Of a stretch of 64,000 nucleotides of DNA, positions 43,304 through 52,807 are shown in pieces. Within the stretch, counting starts at the first letter, position 1. Each line of letters starts with the position of its first letter. The position numbers and the translations under genes were made by a program. The stretch is from Angelobacter sp036557225 (lineage in GTDB: Bacteria > Acidobacteriota > Terriglobia > Terriglobales > Acidobacteriaceae), in NCBI GenBank assembly GCA_036557225.1, contig DATBHX010000080.1, positions 55,627 to 119,626 of the forward strand, in the 5' to 3' direction. The notes beneath the pieces were generated by a model. The model saw only the letters and a list, made by a program, of their open reading frames with translations. It did no database searches and was not told where the DNA came from.

Positions 43304-45082
43304 GTGAAACTTCTTTCCTTCCTGACCTTGCTGTTGCTCTTACCGCCGGCGCATGCGCAGAACAAGACCGCGCCAGCCAAAACTGCCTCAGCTGCCGACT
43401 TCACCGCCATGGCGGATCGCTATTTTGATGAATACTATTTCAAATTCAACCCCACGAGCGGAACGTCCGCCGGTTTTCATCAGTATGACGGCCAGCTGGA
43501 AGATTATTCTCGTGCATCCATCGACCAGCAGATTGCCTTGCTCAAGAATTTTAAAAGTGAATTCGCCAGCCGCTTTGCTCCCGGACAGGCCGATCTAAAG
43601 GCCGGGGACCCGACGTGGGTCGATTTCAACCTCATCATGGGCGACATCAATTCCCATCTGCTTGAGTTGGAAAATATTCGCCAGTGGGAAAAGAATCCTG
43701 ACGTCTACTCGAGCGGCATTACCAACTCCATCTTCGTCATCATGGCGCGAACCTTCGCTCCTCCGGAGGAGCGGTTGAAATCCGTCATCTCGCGCGAGAA
43801 GCAGATTCCGGCAGTCTTCCAGGCTGCGCGACAGAACCTGAAGAACCCTCCGCCGATTTACGTGGATGTCGCGCTGGAACAGATTCCCGGCATCATCAGC
43901 TTCTTTGAAAAAGACGTGCCTGAGGCTTTTAAAGAGGTCAAAGATCAGGCGCTGCTCAGCCAATTTCATGATGCCAACCAGAAAGTAATGGATCAGTTGA
44001 AGCAATACCAGACATGGATCGAAAAAGATCTGAAGCCGCAGGCGCATGGCGACTTCCGCATCGGCGCAGACAACTTCAGCAAGAAGCTGCTTTACAACGA
44101 AGATGTCGACATTCCACTGCCGCGACTGCTCGAGATTGGCATGGCAAACCTGCGCAAGAACCAGGCGGAGTTCAAAGCCGTAGCGGCGAGAATCGATCCG
44201 AACAAAACGCCGCAACAGATTCTGGAAGAGCTGGAAAAGGACCATCCCGCGCCGGACAAGCTGCTGCAAACCTTCCGCGATACGCTGGGCGGTCTGCGCG
44301 ATTTTCTGGAGCAACACCATATTGTCGGGATGCCGTCGCAGGTTCTGCCGATCGTGCAGGAGACGCCGCCGTTCGCGCGCGCGCTGACCTTCGCTTCCAT
44401 GGATACGCCGGGACCGTTCGAGAAAGTTGCAAAAGAAGCCTTCTTCAATGTGACCTTGCCCGAGCCGAACTGGACAGCGCAGCAGGTGGAGGAGCACATG
44501 GCCGGCTTCAATCGTGGAACTGTTATCTCTACGGCCGTCCATGAGGTTTACCCCGGCCACTACACGCAATTTCTCTGGGTACCGTCCGCGCCGTCAAAGG
44601 TCCGCAAGCTCCTGGGTTGCAGCTCCAATGCGGAGGGCTGGGCCCATTACAGCGAACAGATGATGCTCGACGAAGGCTATGGCCGGACTGCGGGAACCGC
44701 CGCAGACCATGACATCGCGTTCCTGAAGTTGCGCCTGGGCCAGTTGCAGGACGCGCTCCTGCGCAACGCACGTTTCATTGTCGGCATACAGATGCATACC
44801 GGAAAAATGAAGTTCGATCAGGGCGTGGATTTCTTCGTGAAAGAGGGTTACCAGACCCGGGTGAACGGAACGCGTGAAACCAAGCGCGGCACCTCCGATC
44901 CTACGTATCTTTATTACACGCTGGGCAAGCTGCAGATTCTCAAACTTCGGGACGATTACAAAAAGAAGATGGGCGACAAATTCTCGCTGAAAGAGTTTCA
45001 TGACAGCTTTCTGAAGGAGGGTTTTCCGCCGATCCGGCTGGTGCGCCGGACGATGCTGGGAGACAACAGCCCGGTGCTATGA
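43304..45082 (+). CDS. Secreted DUF885 zinc-peptidase-like protein
   Basis: GTG at 43304, with CGGAG nine bases upstream, gives a clean signal peptide (KLLSFLTLLLLLPPAHAQ); GTG at 43286 is an in-frame alternative. About 592 residues. The family zinc site is HEVYPGHYTQF, the DUF885 form of HExxPGH, followed by EGWAHYSEQMML, which supplies the third Glu ligand. DUF885 proteins are helical metallopeptidases related to M32/M3 folds. Other blocks: DRYFDEYYFKFNPTSGTSAGFHQYD at the N-terminus and ALTFASMDTPGPFE. Likely a periplasmic peptidase. Confidence 0.87.
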   Translation: MKLLSFLTLLLLLPPAHAQNKTAPAKTASAADFTAMADRYFDEYYFKFNPTSGTSAGFHQYDGQLEDYSRASIDQQIALLKNFKSEFASRFAPGQADLKAGDPTWVDFNLIMGDINSHLLELENIRQWEKNPDVYSSGITNSIFVIMARTFAPPEERLKSVISREKQIPAVFQAARQNLKNPPPIYVDVALEQIPGIISFFEKDVPEAFKEVKDQALLSQFHDANQKVMDQLKQYQTWIEKDLKPQAHGDFRIGADNFSKKLLYNEDVDIPLPRLLEIGMANLRKNQAEFKAVAARIDPNKTPQQILEELEKDHPAPDKLLQTFRDTLGGLRDFLEQHHIVGMPSQVLPIVQETPPFARALTFASMDTPGPFEKVAKEAFFNVTLPEPNWTAQQVEEHMAGFNRGTVISTAVHEVYPGHYTQFLWVPSAPSKVRKLLGCSSNAEGWAHYSEQMMLDEGYGRTAGTAADHDIAFLKLRLGQLQDALLRNARFIVGIQMHTGKMKFDQGVDFFVKEGYQTRVNGTRETKRGTSDPTYLYYTLGKLQILKLRDDYKKKMGDKFSLKEFHDSFLKEGFPPIRLVRRTMLGDNSPVL

Positions 45083-45174
45083 CAAAAAACGCATCTTACA
45101 GGGCCACGCAGTCATCGTAATAGAAAACTAAATCCGGTTCACTGGCATCTACTCTGGCCCTGGAGGAGGAAGTC

Positions 45175-46959
45175 ATGGCCAAGAATCTCATGCGGACCTT
45201 GTTGACGGCGTCTGTTGCCTGCGCTGCGTTGCTCGTGGCGGGCCAATCGTCAAACCAGGCCACCGTTCCTCTGGAGCAGCCTGCGTCAGTCCTGAGGGTG
45301 ACAACCCAGCTGGTGGTGGTGGATGTGGTGGCCACGGATCGCAAGGGCGCTCCGGTTGTCGATCTTAAGCAGGATGATTTTGCCGTAACCGAAGACGGAA
45401 AGCCGCAGAGCATTCGAGCGTTCAATTTTCAAGGCACGGCGACGAGCACCGACAGCCAGCTCGCTGTCGCCAAACCAGCTGGGAATCCTCTTCCTCCGAA
45501 TGTGGTAAGCAATGTGCGCCGGAGCAAATCAGGGGCGCCGCTGGCAATCCTGTTACTGGATGGGATCAACACACGCCTCAACAATCAGGATTACGCCAAA
45601 CAGCAGCTGCTTGAATTCCTGAAGAAACTTCCAGCAGACCAGCCTATCGCTGTCTATCTTCTGGGAACCAAGTTGCGTTTGATCCAGGATTTCACCAGCG
45701 ACCCGAACGTTTTGAAGGCCGTAGTGCAAAACCTGAAGGACTTTCGCTCGCCGCTCATGGAGAATGCGAATGGAGGGCCGGTAAAGTTCTGGTTGGAGGG
45801 TATGCCGTTGCCGGCGCAGGTCAAACAACAAGTTCTCCAGTTTCAACAGGAGACGGAATCAAGCCAGGCGGACCAGCGCGTTGCCATCACACTTACAGCC
45901 TTGAACCAACTCGCCAGGACGCTTGCTGGATATCCGGGTAGAAAAAATCTCATATGGGTTTCAGAGACCTTCCCATTTGTCATTGTGCCCAATAAAGTTC
46001 CAGTGGGCCAAAGCGCAGAGCGGGCCCGGCGCAATTACACGACTGCCATTGCCACTACAGCCAGCCTGATAAGCAACGCACAGATTGCTGTGTATCCCGT
46101 GGATGCACGCGGGCTGATGCCAACGGATCTCTTCAATGTTGCCGCGCGCTATGACGAACGTGGTGACGCGAACGGCGGGAGAGACGGTGCGCAGGCGGGG
46201 CGAGCCATGGACGACACGGCAAATGAGCTCATGGCGGCGCGGGGAACAATGGAGAAGGTCGCAGAAGAAACCGGCGGACGTGCTTTCTATAATCGCAACG
46301 ATCTAGGCAACGCAGTTCGTGAAAGCATCGCTGACGGAGCAACGTATTACACGCTGGGTTACTATCCAACCAACAAGTCATGGGACGGCCACTACCGCAA
46401 GATCAACATCCATGTGACGCGGCCCGGAGTTACCTTGCGCTACCGTCTTGGATACTACGCGCTGGGTCACGAGGAGTATGCTCGGCAAAGTCAGCAACAC
46501 CGTGATGCCGAGTTCAGCGGGACGCTCAGCCTGGATGTGCCGATCTCAACCGCACTTCCGTTCACTGCGGCAGTCTTGCCGGCTTCTTCCGGCACGGCGA
46601 ATAAGACAGTTGTCAATTTTGCCGTGGATGCTCACGCGCTGAGTTTTTCCCCGGCAGAGAGCGGAAAGCAGCGAGCTGGAATCGAATGTGCAGTTCGTGT
46701 CTTTCGCACCGATAGTACCGACAAGGCGCTGCAAACGGAATCTGACATAATCGATGCGAACCTGCCGCCGGAGAGCTATGACATGGTGATGCGCCGCCGG
46801 CTGCCCTGCCGTGTTGAGTTGGACTTGCCGGCCGGTGAATATCTGTTGCGGCTGGGTGTGCGCGATAACAACACAGGGCTGATCGGGACGGCGAATATCC
46901 AATGGACAGTTCCTGCCGCGCCCGCAGATGGCCAGCCGCCGCAAGGCAAGAAAAATTGA
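45175..46959 (+). CDS. Secreted VWFA-related protein (Acidobacteria type)
   Basis: ATG at 45175 follows GGAGGAAG. Of 594 residues, the signal peptide is followed by LRVTTQLVVVDVVATDRKGAPVVDLKQDDFAVTEDGKPQSI, the conserved opening of the VWFA-related domain described from Acidobacteria (TIGR03436, from memory). LAILLLDGINTRL corresponds to the MIDAS region (usual DxSxS degenerate to DGIN), GRKNLIWVSETFPF and AQIAVYPVDARGL are the later strands, and YYTLGYYPTNKSWDGHYRKI ends the domain. The final 130 residues form a separate beta-rich region. Role unknown; probably adhesion or envelope assembly. Confidence 0.87.
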   Translation: MAKNLMRTLLTASVACAALLVAGQSSNQATVPLEQPASVLRVTTQLVVVDVVATDRKGAPVVDLKQDDFAVTEDGKPQSIRAFNFQGTATSTDSQLAVAKPAGNPLPPNVVSNVRRSKSGAPLAILLLDGINTRLNNQDYAKQQLLEFLKKLPADQPIAVYLLGTKLRLIQDFTSDPNVLKAVVQNLKDFRSPLMENANGGPVKFWLEGMPLPAQVKQQVLQFQQETESSQADQRVAITLTALNQLARTLAGYPGRKNLIWVSETFPFVIVPNKVPVGQSAERARRNYTTAIATTASLISNAQIAVYPVDARGLMPTDLFNVAARYDERGDANGGRDGAQAGRAMDDTANELMAARGTMEKVAEETGGRAFYNRNDLGNAVRESIADGATYYTLGYYPTNKSWDGHYRKINIHVTRPGVTLRYRLGYYALGHEEYARQSQQHRDAEFSGTLSLDVPISTALPFTAAVLPASSGTANKTVVNFAVDAHALSFSPAESGKQRAGIECAVRVFRTDSTDKALQTESDIIDANLPPESYDMVMRRRLPCRVELDLPAGEYLLRLGVRDNNTGLIGTANIQWTVPAAPADGQPPQGKKN

Positions 46960-47005
46960 TGGTGCTACAATCCTCCGTTTGGCAAACCACATCTAGGATC
47001 TTTTC

Positions 47006-47920
47006 ATGAAGATGAGAGTTCGCAAGGCCGTCTTTCCCGCTGCTGGATTGGGGACGCGCTTTCTTCCCGCCACCAAGGCGCAGCCCAAAGAGATGTTGCC
47101 GCTGGTCGATAAGCCGATCATCCAGTATGGCGTGGAAGAAGCCATGGCTGCCGGTTGTGACCAGATCATCATCGTGACCGGGCGCGGCAAAACGTCGATT
47201 GAAGACCACTTCGATGTCAGCTACGAACTGGAAAAGATGTTGGAAGAGCGCGGCAAGACCGACCTGTTGGCGATTGTTCGCCAGATTTCAGACATGATGC
47301 ACGTAGCCTACGTGCGCCAGAAAGAAGCCATGGGACTGGGACACGCGGTGTTGATGGCCCGAGAGCTTGTCGGCAACGAGCCCTTTGCCGTGTTGCTGGC
47401 GGATGATGTGATTGACGCCCAGAAACCCTGTCTCAAACAGATGATGGAAGTTTTTGAGGATTCCCAGTGCTCCATCATTGCGACTCAGGAGGTCAACGGC
47501 CCATCCATCTCTTCCTATGGTGTGCTCGATGCCGAACGCATCGAAGGCAAATATAATGGTCGCGCCTACAACGTCCGCAACCTGGTGGAGAAGCCCAAGC
47601 GGGAAGAAGCCCCGTCAAACCTTGCCATTATTGGACGTTACATTCTTACACCCACGGTCTTTGACACCCTGGAGCGCACTCCTCTGGGCACCGGTGGCGA
47701 ACTGCAATTGACGGATGGACTCCGCGGCCTGCTGACCGCTGGAGAAAAAATTTACGGCTACACCTTTGAAGGCAAACGCCACGATACCGGAGACAAACTC
47801 GGCTTCCTGAAAGCTACGGTAGAGTTCGCATTGAAGCGCTCAGATCTCGGGCCAGCCTTTGCCGACTATCTGCGGTCTTTAAAGATTGAAGAGAGAGCGG
47901 GCAAGGTCGACGCCGCCTGA
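47006..47920 (+). CDS. galU: UTP-glucose-1-phosphate uridylyltransferase
   Basis: GalU makes UDP-glucose for glycan and envelope synthesis. The nucleotide-binding signature FPAAGLGTRFLPATKAQPKEMLPLVDKPIIQY covers residues about 9-40. Further family text: GRGKTSIEDHFD, RQKEAMGLGHAVL, VLLADDVID (metal Asp), LVEKPKREEAPSNLAIIGRYILTP, GTGGELQLTD and KRHDTGDKLGFLKA. At 304 residues it is full length. ATG at 47006 with AGGATC upstream; the preceding VWA gene ends 46 bp before it, with a TACAAT at 46970. Confidence 0.95.
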   Translation: MKMRVRKAVFPAAGLGTRFLPATKAQPKEMLPLVDKPIIQYGVEEAMAAGCDQIIIVTGRGKTSIEDHFDVSYELEKMLEERGKTDLLAIVRQISDMMHVAYVRQKEAMGLGHAVLMARELVGNEPFAVLLADDVIDAQKPCLKQMMEVFEDSQCSIIATQEVNGPSISSYGVLDAERIEGKYNGRAYNVRNLVEKPKREEAPSNLAIIGRYILTPTVFDTLERTPLGTGGELQLTDGLRGLLTAGEKIYGYTFEGKRHDTGDKLGFLKATVEFALKRSDLGPAFADYLRSLKIEERAGKVDAA

Positions 47921-47986
47921 AGGCCGCCGACCGACGTTAATCATTCAAATAGATGCTGATGCGGAGGCAGCCGCACAAACTGACCG

Positions 47987-48160
47987 CTATCCCGGCGTCT
48001 TCGATTGGTCCACCAAGAGAATGGGAATATCGTCACGGACGGGATAAGTCCTTTGGCAACCCGTGCACTGCAGCGAGTTTCCGTCGGCAGCCAGCGTGAG
48101 AGCGTTACGGCACTCGGGAACAGGACATACCAAAGCTTCGAGCACGCGCTTTAGGATCAT
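47987..48160 (-). CDS. Trm112-like zinc-ribbon protein (short)
   Basis: A 57-residue protein: MILKRVLEALVCPVPECRN, CTGCQRTYPVRDDIPILLVD. The CPxxxC and CTGC pairs make a C4 zinc knuckle, and YPVRDDIPILL is the usual end of Trm112/YcaR family proteins. Trm112 activates several methyltransferases in eukaryotes and archaea; the bacterial short forms have no firm role. It lies alone between galU and folD, antisense to both, with a weak ribosome site. Confidence 0.8.
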   Translation of the reverse strand: MILKRVLEALVCPVPECRNALTLAADGNSLQCTGCQRTYPVRDDIPILLVDQSKTPG

Positions 48161-48294
48161 GGCTCTATTTTAGTGACTTTTGGCCATCCCGGTACAGGAG
48201 CCGTGGGATGAATGGCATGGCTGACAAGTTCGGCAGTTTGAGGACCTTGGGCGTGTGCGTTTCTTATCCGATCTGGGTAAGATATTTACTTCTC

Positions 48295-49239
48295 ATGAAA
48301 ACCATGGCTGCTACTGTACTCGACGGCAATAAAATCGCGGCACAAATCAGGTCTGAGGTTGCGGAGGATGTGCGCAAGCTGAATGCGGACGGTCTCAGAC
48401 CGGGGCTGGCTGTGATCCTGGCAGGGCATAATCCGGCGTCAGAGATTTACGTTCGCAACAAAGTCAAAGCTTGTGAACAGGTAGGCGTACATGGTGAGAC
48501 GCTCACCCCACCTGATTCGGTCAGCACCGAAGAGCTGCTGGACATGGTGCAGAAGCTGAATCACCGTGACGAGATTGACGGCATCCTGGTGCAGCTGCCA
48601 TTGCCGGCGCAGGTAGATGCCAAGAACGTGCTGCTGGCTGTTTCGCCGGAAAAAGATGTTGACGGCTTTCATCCTGTCAACGTTGGCTATCTCTCCACGC
48701 AGCGTCCGGGACTGGTTCCATGTACTCCTGCAGGTGTGATTGAGATTCTGCGCCGCAGCAACATTCCCATTGAAGGCCGGCATGCGGTGGTGATCGGACG
48801 CAGCGACATTGTTGGTAAACCCGTGGCCATGCTTCTGCTGAACAATAATGCTACGGTCACTGTGTGCCATTCCAAAACCAAGGATCTCCCGCGGGTCGCA
48901 CGCGAGGGAGACATTCTGGTTGCAGCCATCGGCCGAGCGGGTTTTGTCACCTCCGATTTTGTAAAGCCCGGGGCCACTGTGATTGATGTCGGCATTAACA
49001 AGATCACCGAGCGCAGCGAATTTGAAAGGTTTTTCTCCGGCGATCCTGCACGCGAAAAGTCGTTCACAGAAAAAGGCTCAACGCTGGTGGGTGACGTTGA
49101 TCCGCATGTGGCCGGCGTTGCTGGTGCTATTACGCCCGTTCCCGGCGGCGTGGGACCGCTCACCATTGCCATGTTGCTGGCCAATACCGTGAAAGCCTGC
49201 CGGATGCGCCGCGGTTCGCAACTGAAGGCGCGGAGCTAA
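48295..49239 (+). CDS. folD: Methylenetetrahydrofolate dehydrogenase/cyclohydrolase
   Basis: FolD interconverts 5,10-methylene-, methenyl- and 10-formyl-THF with NADP, feeding purine and formyl-Met synthesis. ATG at 48295 (or 48304) starts MKTMAATVLDGNKIAAQI; the open frame upstream has no family character. Signatures: SEIYVRNKVKACEQVG (catalytic Lys), DGILVQLPLP, DVDGFHPVNVG, VVIGRSDIVGKPVAMLLL (NADP loop) and TPVPGGVGPLTIAML. Length is about 314 residues, longer than E. coli FolD by an insertion near 240 (ERSEFERFFSGDP). It is 3 bp from coaE, one operon. Confidence 0.95.
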   Translation: MKTMAATVLDGNKIAAQIRSEVAEDVRKLNADGLRPGLAVILAGHNPASEIYVRNKVKACEQVGVHGETLTPPDSVSTEELLDMVQKLNHRDEIDGILVQLPLPAQVDAKNVLLAVSPEKDVDGFHPVNVGYLSTQRPGLVPCTPAGVIEILRRSNIPIEGRHAVVIGRSDIVGKPVAMLLLNNNATVTVCHSKTKDLPRVAREGDILVAAIGRAGFVTSDFVKPGATVIDVGINKITERSEFERFFSGDPAREKSFTEKGSTLVGDVDPHVAGVAGAITPVPGGVGPLTIAMLLANTVKACRMRRGSQLKARS

Positions 49240-49242
49240 TTT

Positions 49243-49875
49243 GTGCTTCGTGTCGGTTTGACGGGTGGAATTGCCTGCGGTAAATCGACCGTAGCCAGAA
49301 TGTTTGCCGATCTTGGCGCCCATATCGTTGACGCCGACGCTATCGTGCATGAGCTTTATCGGCCGGGACAGAAGGTCTACCATGAGCTGGTCCAGCACTT
49401 TGGCCAGGAGATCGTAAAGCCTGACGGCGAAATCGACCGGGCAAAACTGGCCGCAGCGGCATTCGATGGCAAGCGGGTCGAGGAGTTGAACAGGATTGTT
49501 CACCCCGCGGTAATACAGCAGCAGGAGCAATGGATGCGGGAGACCGGCGCCAAAGATCCCCACACCGTTATGATAGTAGAAGCAGCGCTGATTCTTGAGG
49601 CCGGCGCACGCGACCGCTTTGACAAGATCCTGGTGGTCACCTGCAGCCCGGAACAGAAGGTAGCAAGATTCGCACAGCGCACCGGCATCAGCGAAGCCCA
49701 GGCTCAGGCCGAAGTGGAGCGCCGCTCGAAGGCGCAGATGCCCGATGACGAGAAAGTGCATCGAGCTGATTTCGTCATTGACAACTCCGGCCCCCTGGAC
49801 ATGACACGCCATCAAGTAGAGCGTATTTACGCCGAGTTCAACGTGCTGGCCAAGCGGCTTATTTTTGACAGGTAG
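49243..49875 (+). CDS. coaE: Dephospho-CoA kinase
   Basis: CoaE phosphorylates dephospho-CoA, the last step of CoA synthesis. GTG start at 49243, 3 bp after folD. P-loop GGIACGKST at residues about 7-15, then DADAIVHELYRPG, the CoaE substrate motif, and IVHPAV. The LID region R-FAQRTGISEAQAQAEVERR follows, then ADFVIDNSG. At 210 residues it has normal length. The gene ends 4 bp before the HtrA-like gene. Confidence 0.95.
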   Translation: MLRVGLTGGIACGKSTVARMFADLGAHIVDADAIVHELYRPGQKVYHELVQHFGQEIVKPDGEIDRAKLAAAAFDGKRVEELNRIVHPAVIQQQEQWMRETGAKDPHTVMIVEAALILEAGARDRFDKILVVTCSPEQKVARFAQRTGISEAQAQAEVERRSKAQMPDDEKVHRADFVIDNSGPLDMTRHQVERIYAEFNVLAKRLIFDR

Positions 49876-49879
49876 CGAT

Positions 49880-51016
49880 ATGAGATATCTCCGCCCAATT
49901 CTTTTCGCTTTTGTTCTGGTAACGGGTTTCTACTTTGTAACGAATCGGATGAGCGGGCCCATGGCGCCCTCATGGGTTACCCGGCCGTCGCACGTAGATA
50001 TCACCGAAGCTGCCGGGCCGTCTGCGTACGATGCAGAAGAGCAGAACAACATCGCTGTTTACAAGAAAGCACTGCCCTCGGTGGTCAACATAACCTCGAC
50101 CGCGATGGCTTTTGACTTCTTCTACGGGCCGGTTCCGCAGCAGGGCATGGGCTCAGGGTTCGTGATCGATGGTGAGGGTCACATTCTCACCAATTTTCAT
50201 GTGGTGGAGGGTGCGCGTCAGCTGGAGGTGACCACCGGTGACAAGAAAAAATACAAAGCACAGATTGTTGGTACCGATCCCGTGCACGATCTGGCGGTTA
50301 TTCAAATTCCGACCAAAGACGTTCCTCAGGCTGCCATCGGCGATTCCAAGCGCCTGGTGGTGGGACAGAAGGTCTATGCCATCGGCAACCCTTTTGGCCT
50401 GAGTGGCACCATGACGCGGGGCATTATCAGCTCAATTCGCTCCGTGAAAGGACAGCGTGGCTTCATTGATGAAGCCATTCAGACCGATGCCGCCATCAAT
50501 CCCGGCAATTCTGGAGGTCCATTGCTGAATGCGCAAGGCCAGGTGATCGGCATTAACTCGATGATTTTGACCGGCGGCGTGGAGCAAAGCGCCGGCATAG
50601 GTTTTGCCATCCCGATCAACACGGCCAAAGCGGTGCTCGACGATCTGGTACGCCTGGGACGTGTGCGCCGGCCGGAAATGGGCGTCCGCACAATTCCCAT
50701 CGGTCCGGATCTGGCAAACGAGATGGGATTAGCGGCCGGTTCCGGTTTGCTGGTGGTGCAGGTGGTCCCGGGAAGCGCCGCGGAAAAAGCCGGCTTGCAC
50801 GCCGGTACCGAGCGGGCCTACCTGGGGAATGTCCCCATCACCCTTGGCGGCGACCTGATTGTTGCCATTGACGGACAGCAGATTGAAGATCAGCCGGATC
50901 TTTCACACGTGATGCAAAACCACCGTTCGGGCGATACGGTCACTGTCACCGTTTATCGAGGTAAGAAGCGCTTGGATATCAAAGTGGTTTTGGGCGAAGC
51001 CAAAGGGGCCGCCTAG
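49880..51016 (+). CDS. HtrA/DegP-like serine protease with PDZ domain
   Basis: ATG at 49880 gives an N-terminal membrane anchor (ILFAFVLVTGFYFV). The S1C catalytic triad is His107 (LTNFHVVEG), Asp137 (HDLAVIQI) and Ser211 (NPGNSGGPL). A PDZ domain occupies about 280-375 (GLLVVQVVPGSAAEKAGLHAG, GGDLIVAIDGQQIEDQPDL). With one PDZ and 378 residues it matches DegS or HhoA-like proteases of the periplasm, which act in envelope quality control or stress signalling. No sigma-E system is visible. It is co-directional with folD-coaE at 4-bp spacing. Confidence 0.92.
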   Translation: MRYLRPILFAFVLVTGFYFVTNRMSGPMAPSWVTRPSHVDITEAAGPSAYDAEEQNNIAVYKKALPSVVNITSTAMAFDFFYGPVPQQGMGSGFVIDGEGHILTNFHVVEGARQLEVTTGDKKKYKAQIVGTDPVHDLAVIQIPTKDVPQAAIGDSKRLVVGQKVYAIGNPFGLSGTMTRGIISSIRSVKGQRGFIDEAIQTDAAINPGNSGGPLLNAQGQVIGINSMILTGGVEQSAGIGFAIPINTAKAVLDDLVRLGRVRRPEMGVRTIPIGPDLANEMGLAAGSGLLVVQVVPGSAAEKAGLHAGTERAYLGNVPITLGGDLIVAIDGQQIEDQPDLSHVMQNHRSGDTVTVTVYRGKKRLDIKVVLGEAKGAA

Positions 51017-51150
51017 CCGAGAAAATCTCGCTTTCGGGTGCGAAATCTGAGATTAAGCAATAAGTTTTCTTTTCTTCCTCCATAAGTCGGGCTAAGCTGT
51101 AGCGCAACAAATTCTGGCAAGAGACAAACTGCGGAAGGAGACAAGGATTT

Positions 51151-51657
51151 ATGGCTTTCTGTTCAAAGTGTGGGGCGCAACTCGCCGCGGGTTCAGGATT
51201 CTGCGGGACGTGTGGGGCTGCAGTGGCAGGACAAAGCGCTACGCCAGCACCGGCGGCCGGTGCCGCTGCAACTCCCGCGCCTCAACCTGGCGTTGCGAGT
51301 TCCGGTATGACGAATAATTTGGCTGGCGCACTGTGTTACATCGCCGGGTTCATTACTGGGATTATTTTTCTGGTAATGGAGCCATACGGCAAAAACCGCT
51401 TCGTACGCTTCCATGCTTTCCAGTCCATCTTTTTCTCAGTCGTCTGCATTGTGTTCTCTATGGTGTGGAGCTGGGTATTTGTCAGCTTGTTATTCACGCC
51501 TGGAATGGGGTTGTGGGGCTTGCTGAGCCTGGTCTGGCTGGTAATCCGGCTCGCCATGTTTGCTGCCTGGATTTTCCTGATGTACAAGGCCTACAACAAT
51601 GAAGAGTTCAAGCTGCCTTTTATTGGCGATCTGGCGGCAAAGCAGGCCGGCGCTTAG
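51151..51657 (+). CDS. Zinc-ribbon membrane protein (DUF4870-like)
   Basis: ATG at 51151 has GGAAGGAGAC upstream. The first 25 residues are a zinc ribbon (CSKCGAQL and CGTCGAA-type pairs). A Pro/Ala linker follows, then three hydrophobic segments (NLAGALCYIAGFITGIIFLV, IFFSVVCIVFSMVWSWVFVSLLF, LLSLVWLVIRLAMFAAWIFLMYKAY) around PYGKNRFVRFHAFQSIF. That loop and topology are typical of DUF4870-type proteins. 168 residues. Function unknown; the ribbon may mediate protein contacts. Confidence 0.8.
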   Translation: MAFCSKCGAQLAAGSGFCGTCGAAVAGQSATPAPAAGAAATPAPQPGVASSGMTNNLAGALCYIAGFITGIIFLVMEPYGKNRFVRFHAFQSIFFSVVCIVFSMVWSWVFVSLLFTPGMGLWGLLSLVWLVIRLAMFAAWIFLMYKAYNNEEFKLPFIGDLAAKQAGA

Positions 51658-51768
51658 CAGTGCGCCACGCGCGATTCGAGCAGACGAAGGATTTCCAGCG
51701 TAGAATGAAAAACCCCCTCACCTTTCGGTGACGAGGAAATCCTTCGTGATTTTCCGGAGAACTTACGA

Positions 51769-52560
51769 ATGAAATATTGCCGCTTTGTTTCGGCTGAAGG
51801 GCCGCAGTTTGGGCGCATCCATGAATCGAATGGCAGGCAATACATCGTAGAGACGGCTGTAGATGGGCCTATCCCCGCGTTTGGACGTTCGGAAGGCCTC
51901 ACCAGTCTTCCGCTTTCCTCCGCCAGATTGCTGCGGCCGGTATCACCATCAAAGATTGTCTGCGTGGGTCGCAACTACGCAGATCATGCCAAAGAGCTTG
52001 GCAACGACGTTCCGACCGAGCCGCTCATCTTCCTCAAACCTCCAACCTCAATCCTCGGTCCGGAAGAAAAAATCGCACTTCCCAAGAGTCTTTCCCAGCG
52101 CGTGGATTTTGAAGGTGAGTTGACTGTAGTGATCGGGAAGGCGTGCCGAAATTTGGGGCCCAATGACGACGTACGTCCCTACATCCTGGGCTACACCTGC
52201 GCGAACGATGTGACTGCACGCGATCTGCAAAAGAAAGATGGTCAGTGGACCCGCGCTAAGGGCTTTGATACTTTTTGTCCCGTCGGCCCGATTGTGACCG
52301 ATGAGATTGATCCGTGGAAGGGCGTTCGGGTGGAGACGCGCGTCAACGGCGAGGTGAAGCAATCGGAGAGCACAACGGCTTTCATTTTTGGAGTTGATGT
52401 AGTGTTGCGTTTTGTCTCCCAAGTGATGACCCTGCTTCCTGGCGATATCATTCTTACCGGCACACCGGCGGGGATCGGACCACTTATAGCAGGCGACGAG
52501 GTGTCTGTCTCGATCGAGGGTATTGGCTCGCTAACAAATTCCGTTGTCGATGGCGCATGA
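51769..52560 (+). CDS. Fumarylacetoacetate hydrolase family protein
   Basis: A 263-residue FAH-superfamily protein, metal-dependent hydrolases, decarboxylases or isomerases acting on beta-keto acids and related compounds. Signatures: IVCVGRNYADHAKELGNDVPTEPLIFLKP, then VDFEGELTVVIGK, which supplies the ExE metal ligands with Asp from YTCANDVTARDLQKKDGQWTRAKGFDTF. GDIILTGTPAGIGP is the end block. It resembles YcgM/HpcE-type 2-hydroxyhepta-2,4-diene-1,7-dioate isomerases and oxaloacetate tautomerases; which activity applies is unknown. Confidence 0.9.
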   Translation: MKYCRFVSAEGPQFGRIHESNGRQYIVETAVDGPIPAFGRSEGLTSLPLSSARLLRPVSPSKIVCVGRNYADHAKELGNDVPTEPLIFLKPPTSILGPEEKIALPKSLSQRVDFEGELTVVIGKACRNLGPNDDVRPYILGYTCANDVTARDLQKKDGQWTRAKGFDTFCPVGPIVTDEIDPWKGVRVETRVNGEVKQSESTTAFIFGVDVVLRFVSQVMTLLPGDIILTGTPAGIGPLIAGDEVSVSIEGIGSLTNSVVDGA

Positions 52561-52580
52561 AGCTGTTTGCGCCTATCCGG

Positions 52581-52766
52581 CTAGCGTCGCTGAAGTTCAC
52601 GCCAAATCAAGGATTTACGCAATTCTGGATCTCCTCCATAGACTATGGTCACCTTGCGGTTTTGCTGGGCGCAAGCGATCCTTGATGAGGTCTTCAGAAG
52701 CGTGAGGTCTGGAACCTTGGGTTTTGGATAAGGGTTCCTGCGGATTTTCAGTGAATCAAAGATCGA
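52581..52766 (-). other. Open frame without a usable start codon, possibly an eroded small gene
   Basis: Between stop codons at 52767 and 52581 the minus strand is open for about 61 codons. The translation has protein-like character (RRNPYPKPKVPDLTLLK, QQNRKVTIVYGGDPELRK, SLIWRELQRR). No ATG or TTG lies in the frame, and only a late GTG. It could be a decayed gene or chance; evidence is weak. Confidence 0.2.
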
Positions 52767-52807
52767 TTACACTCATCTACTGAAAGCGCCATGCGTCTTG
52801 TTGACTT

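Noticed and set aside
51717..51734. CCTCACC-TTTC-GGTGACGAGG hairpin before the FAH gene as a terminator
   Set aside because: It has no U-tract on the plus strand and no gene ends toward it on the minus strand; its role is unclear.
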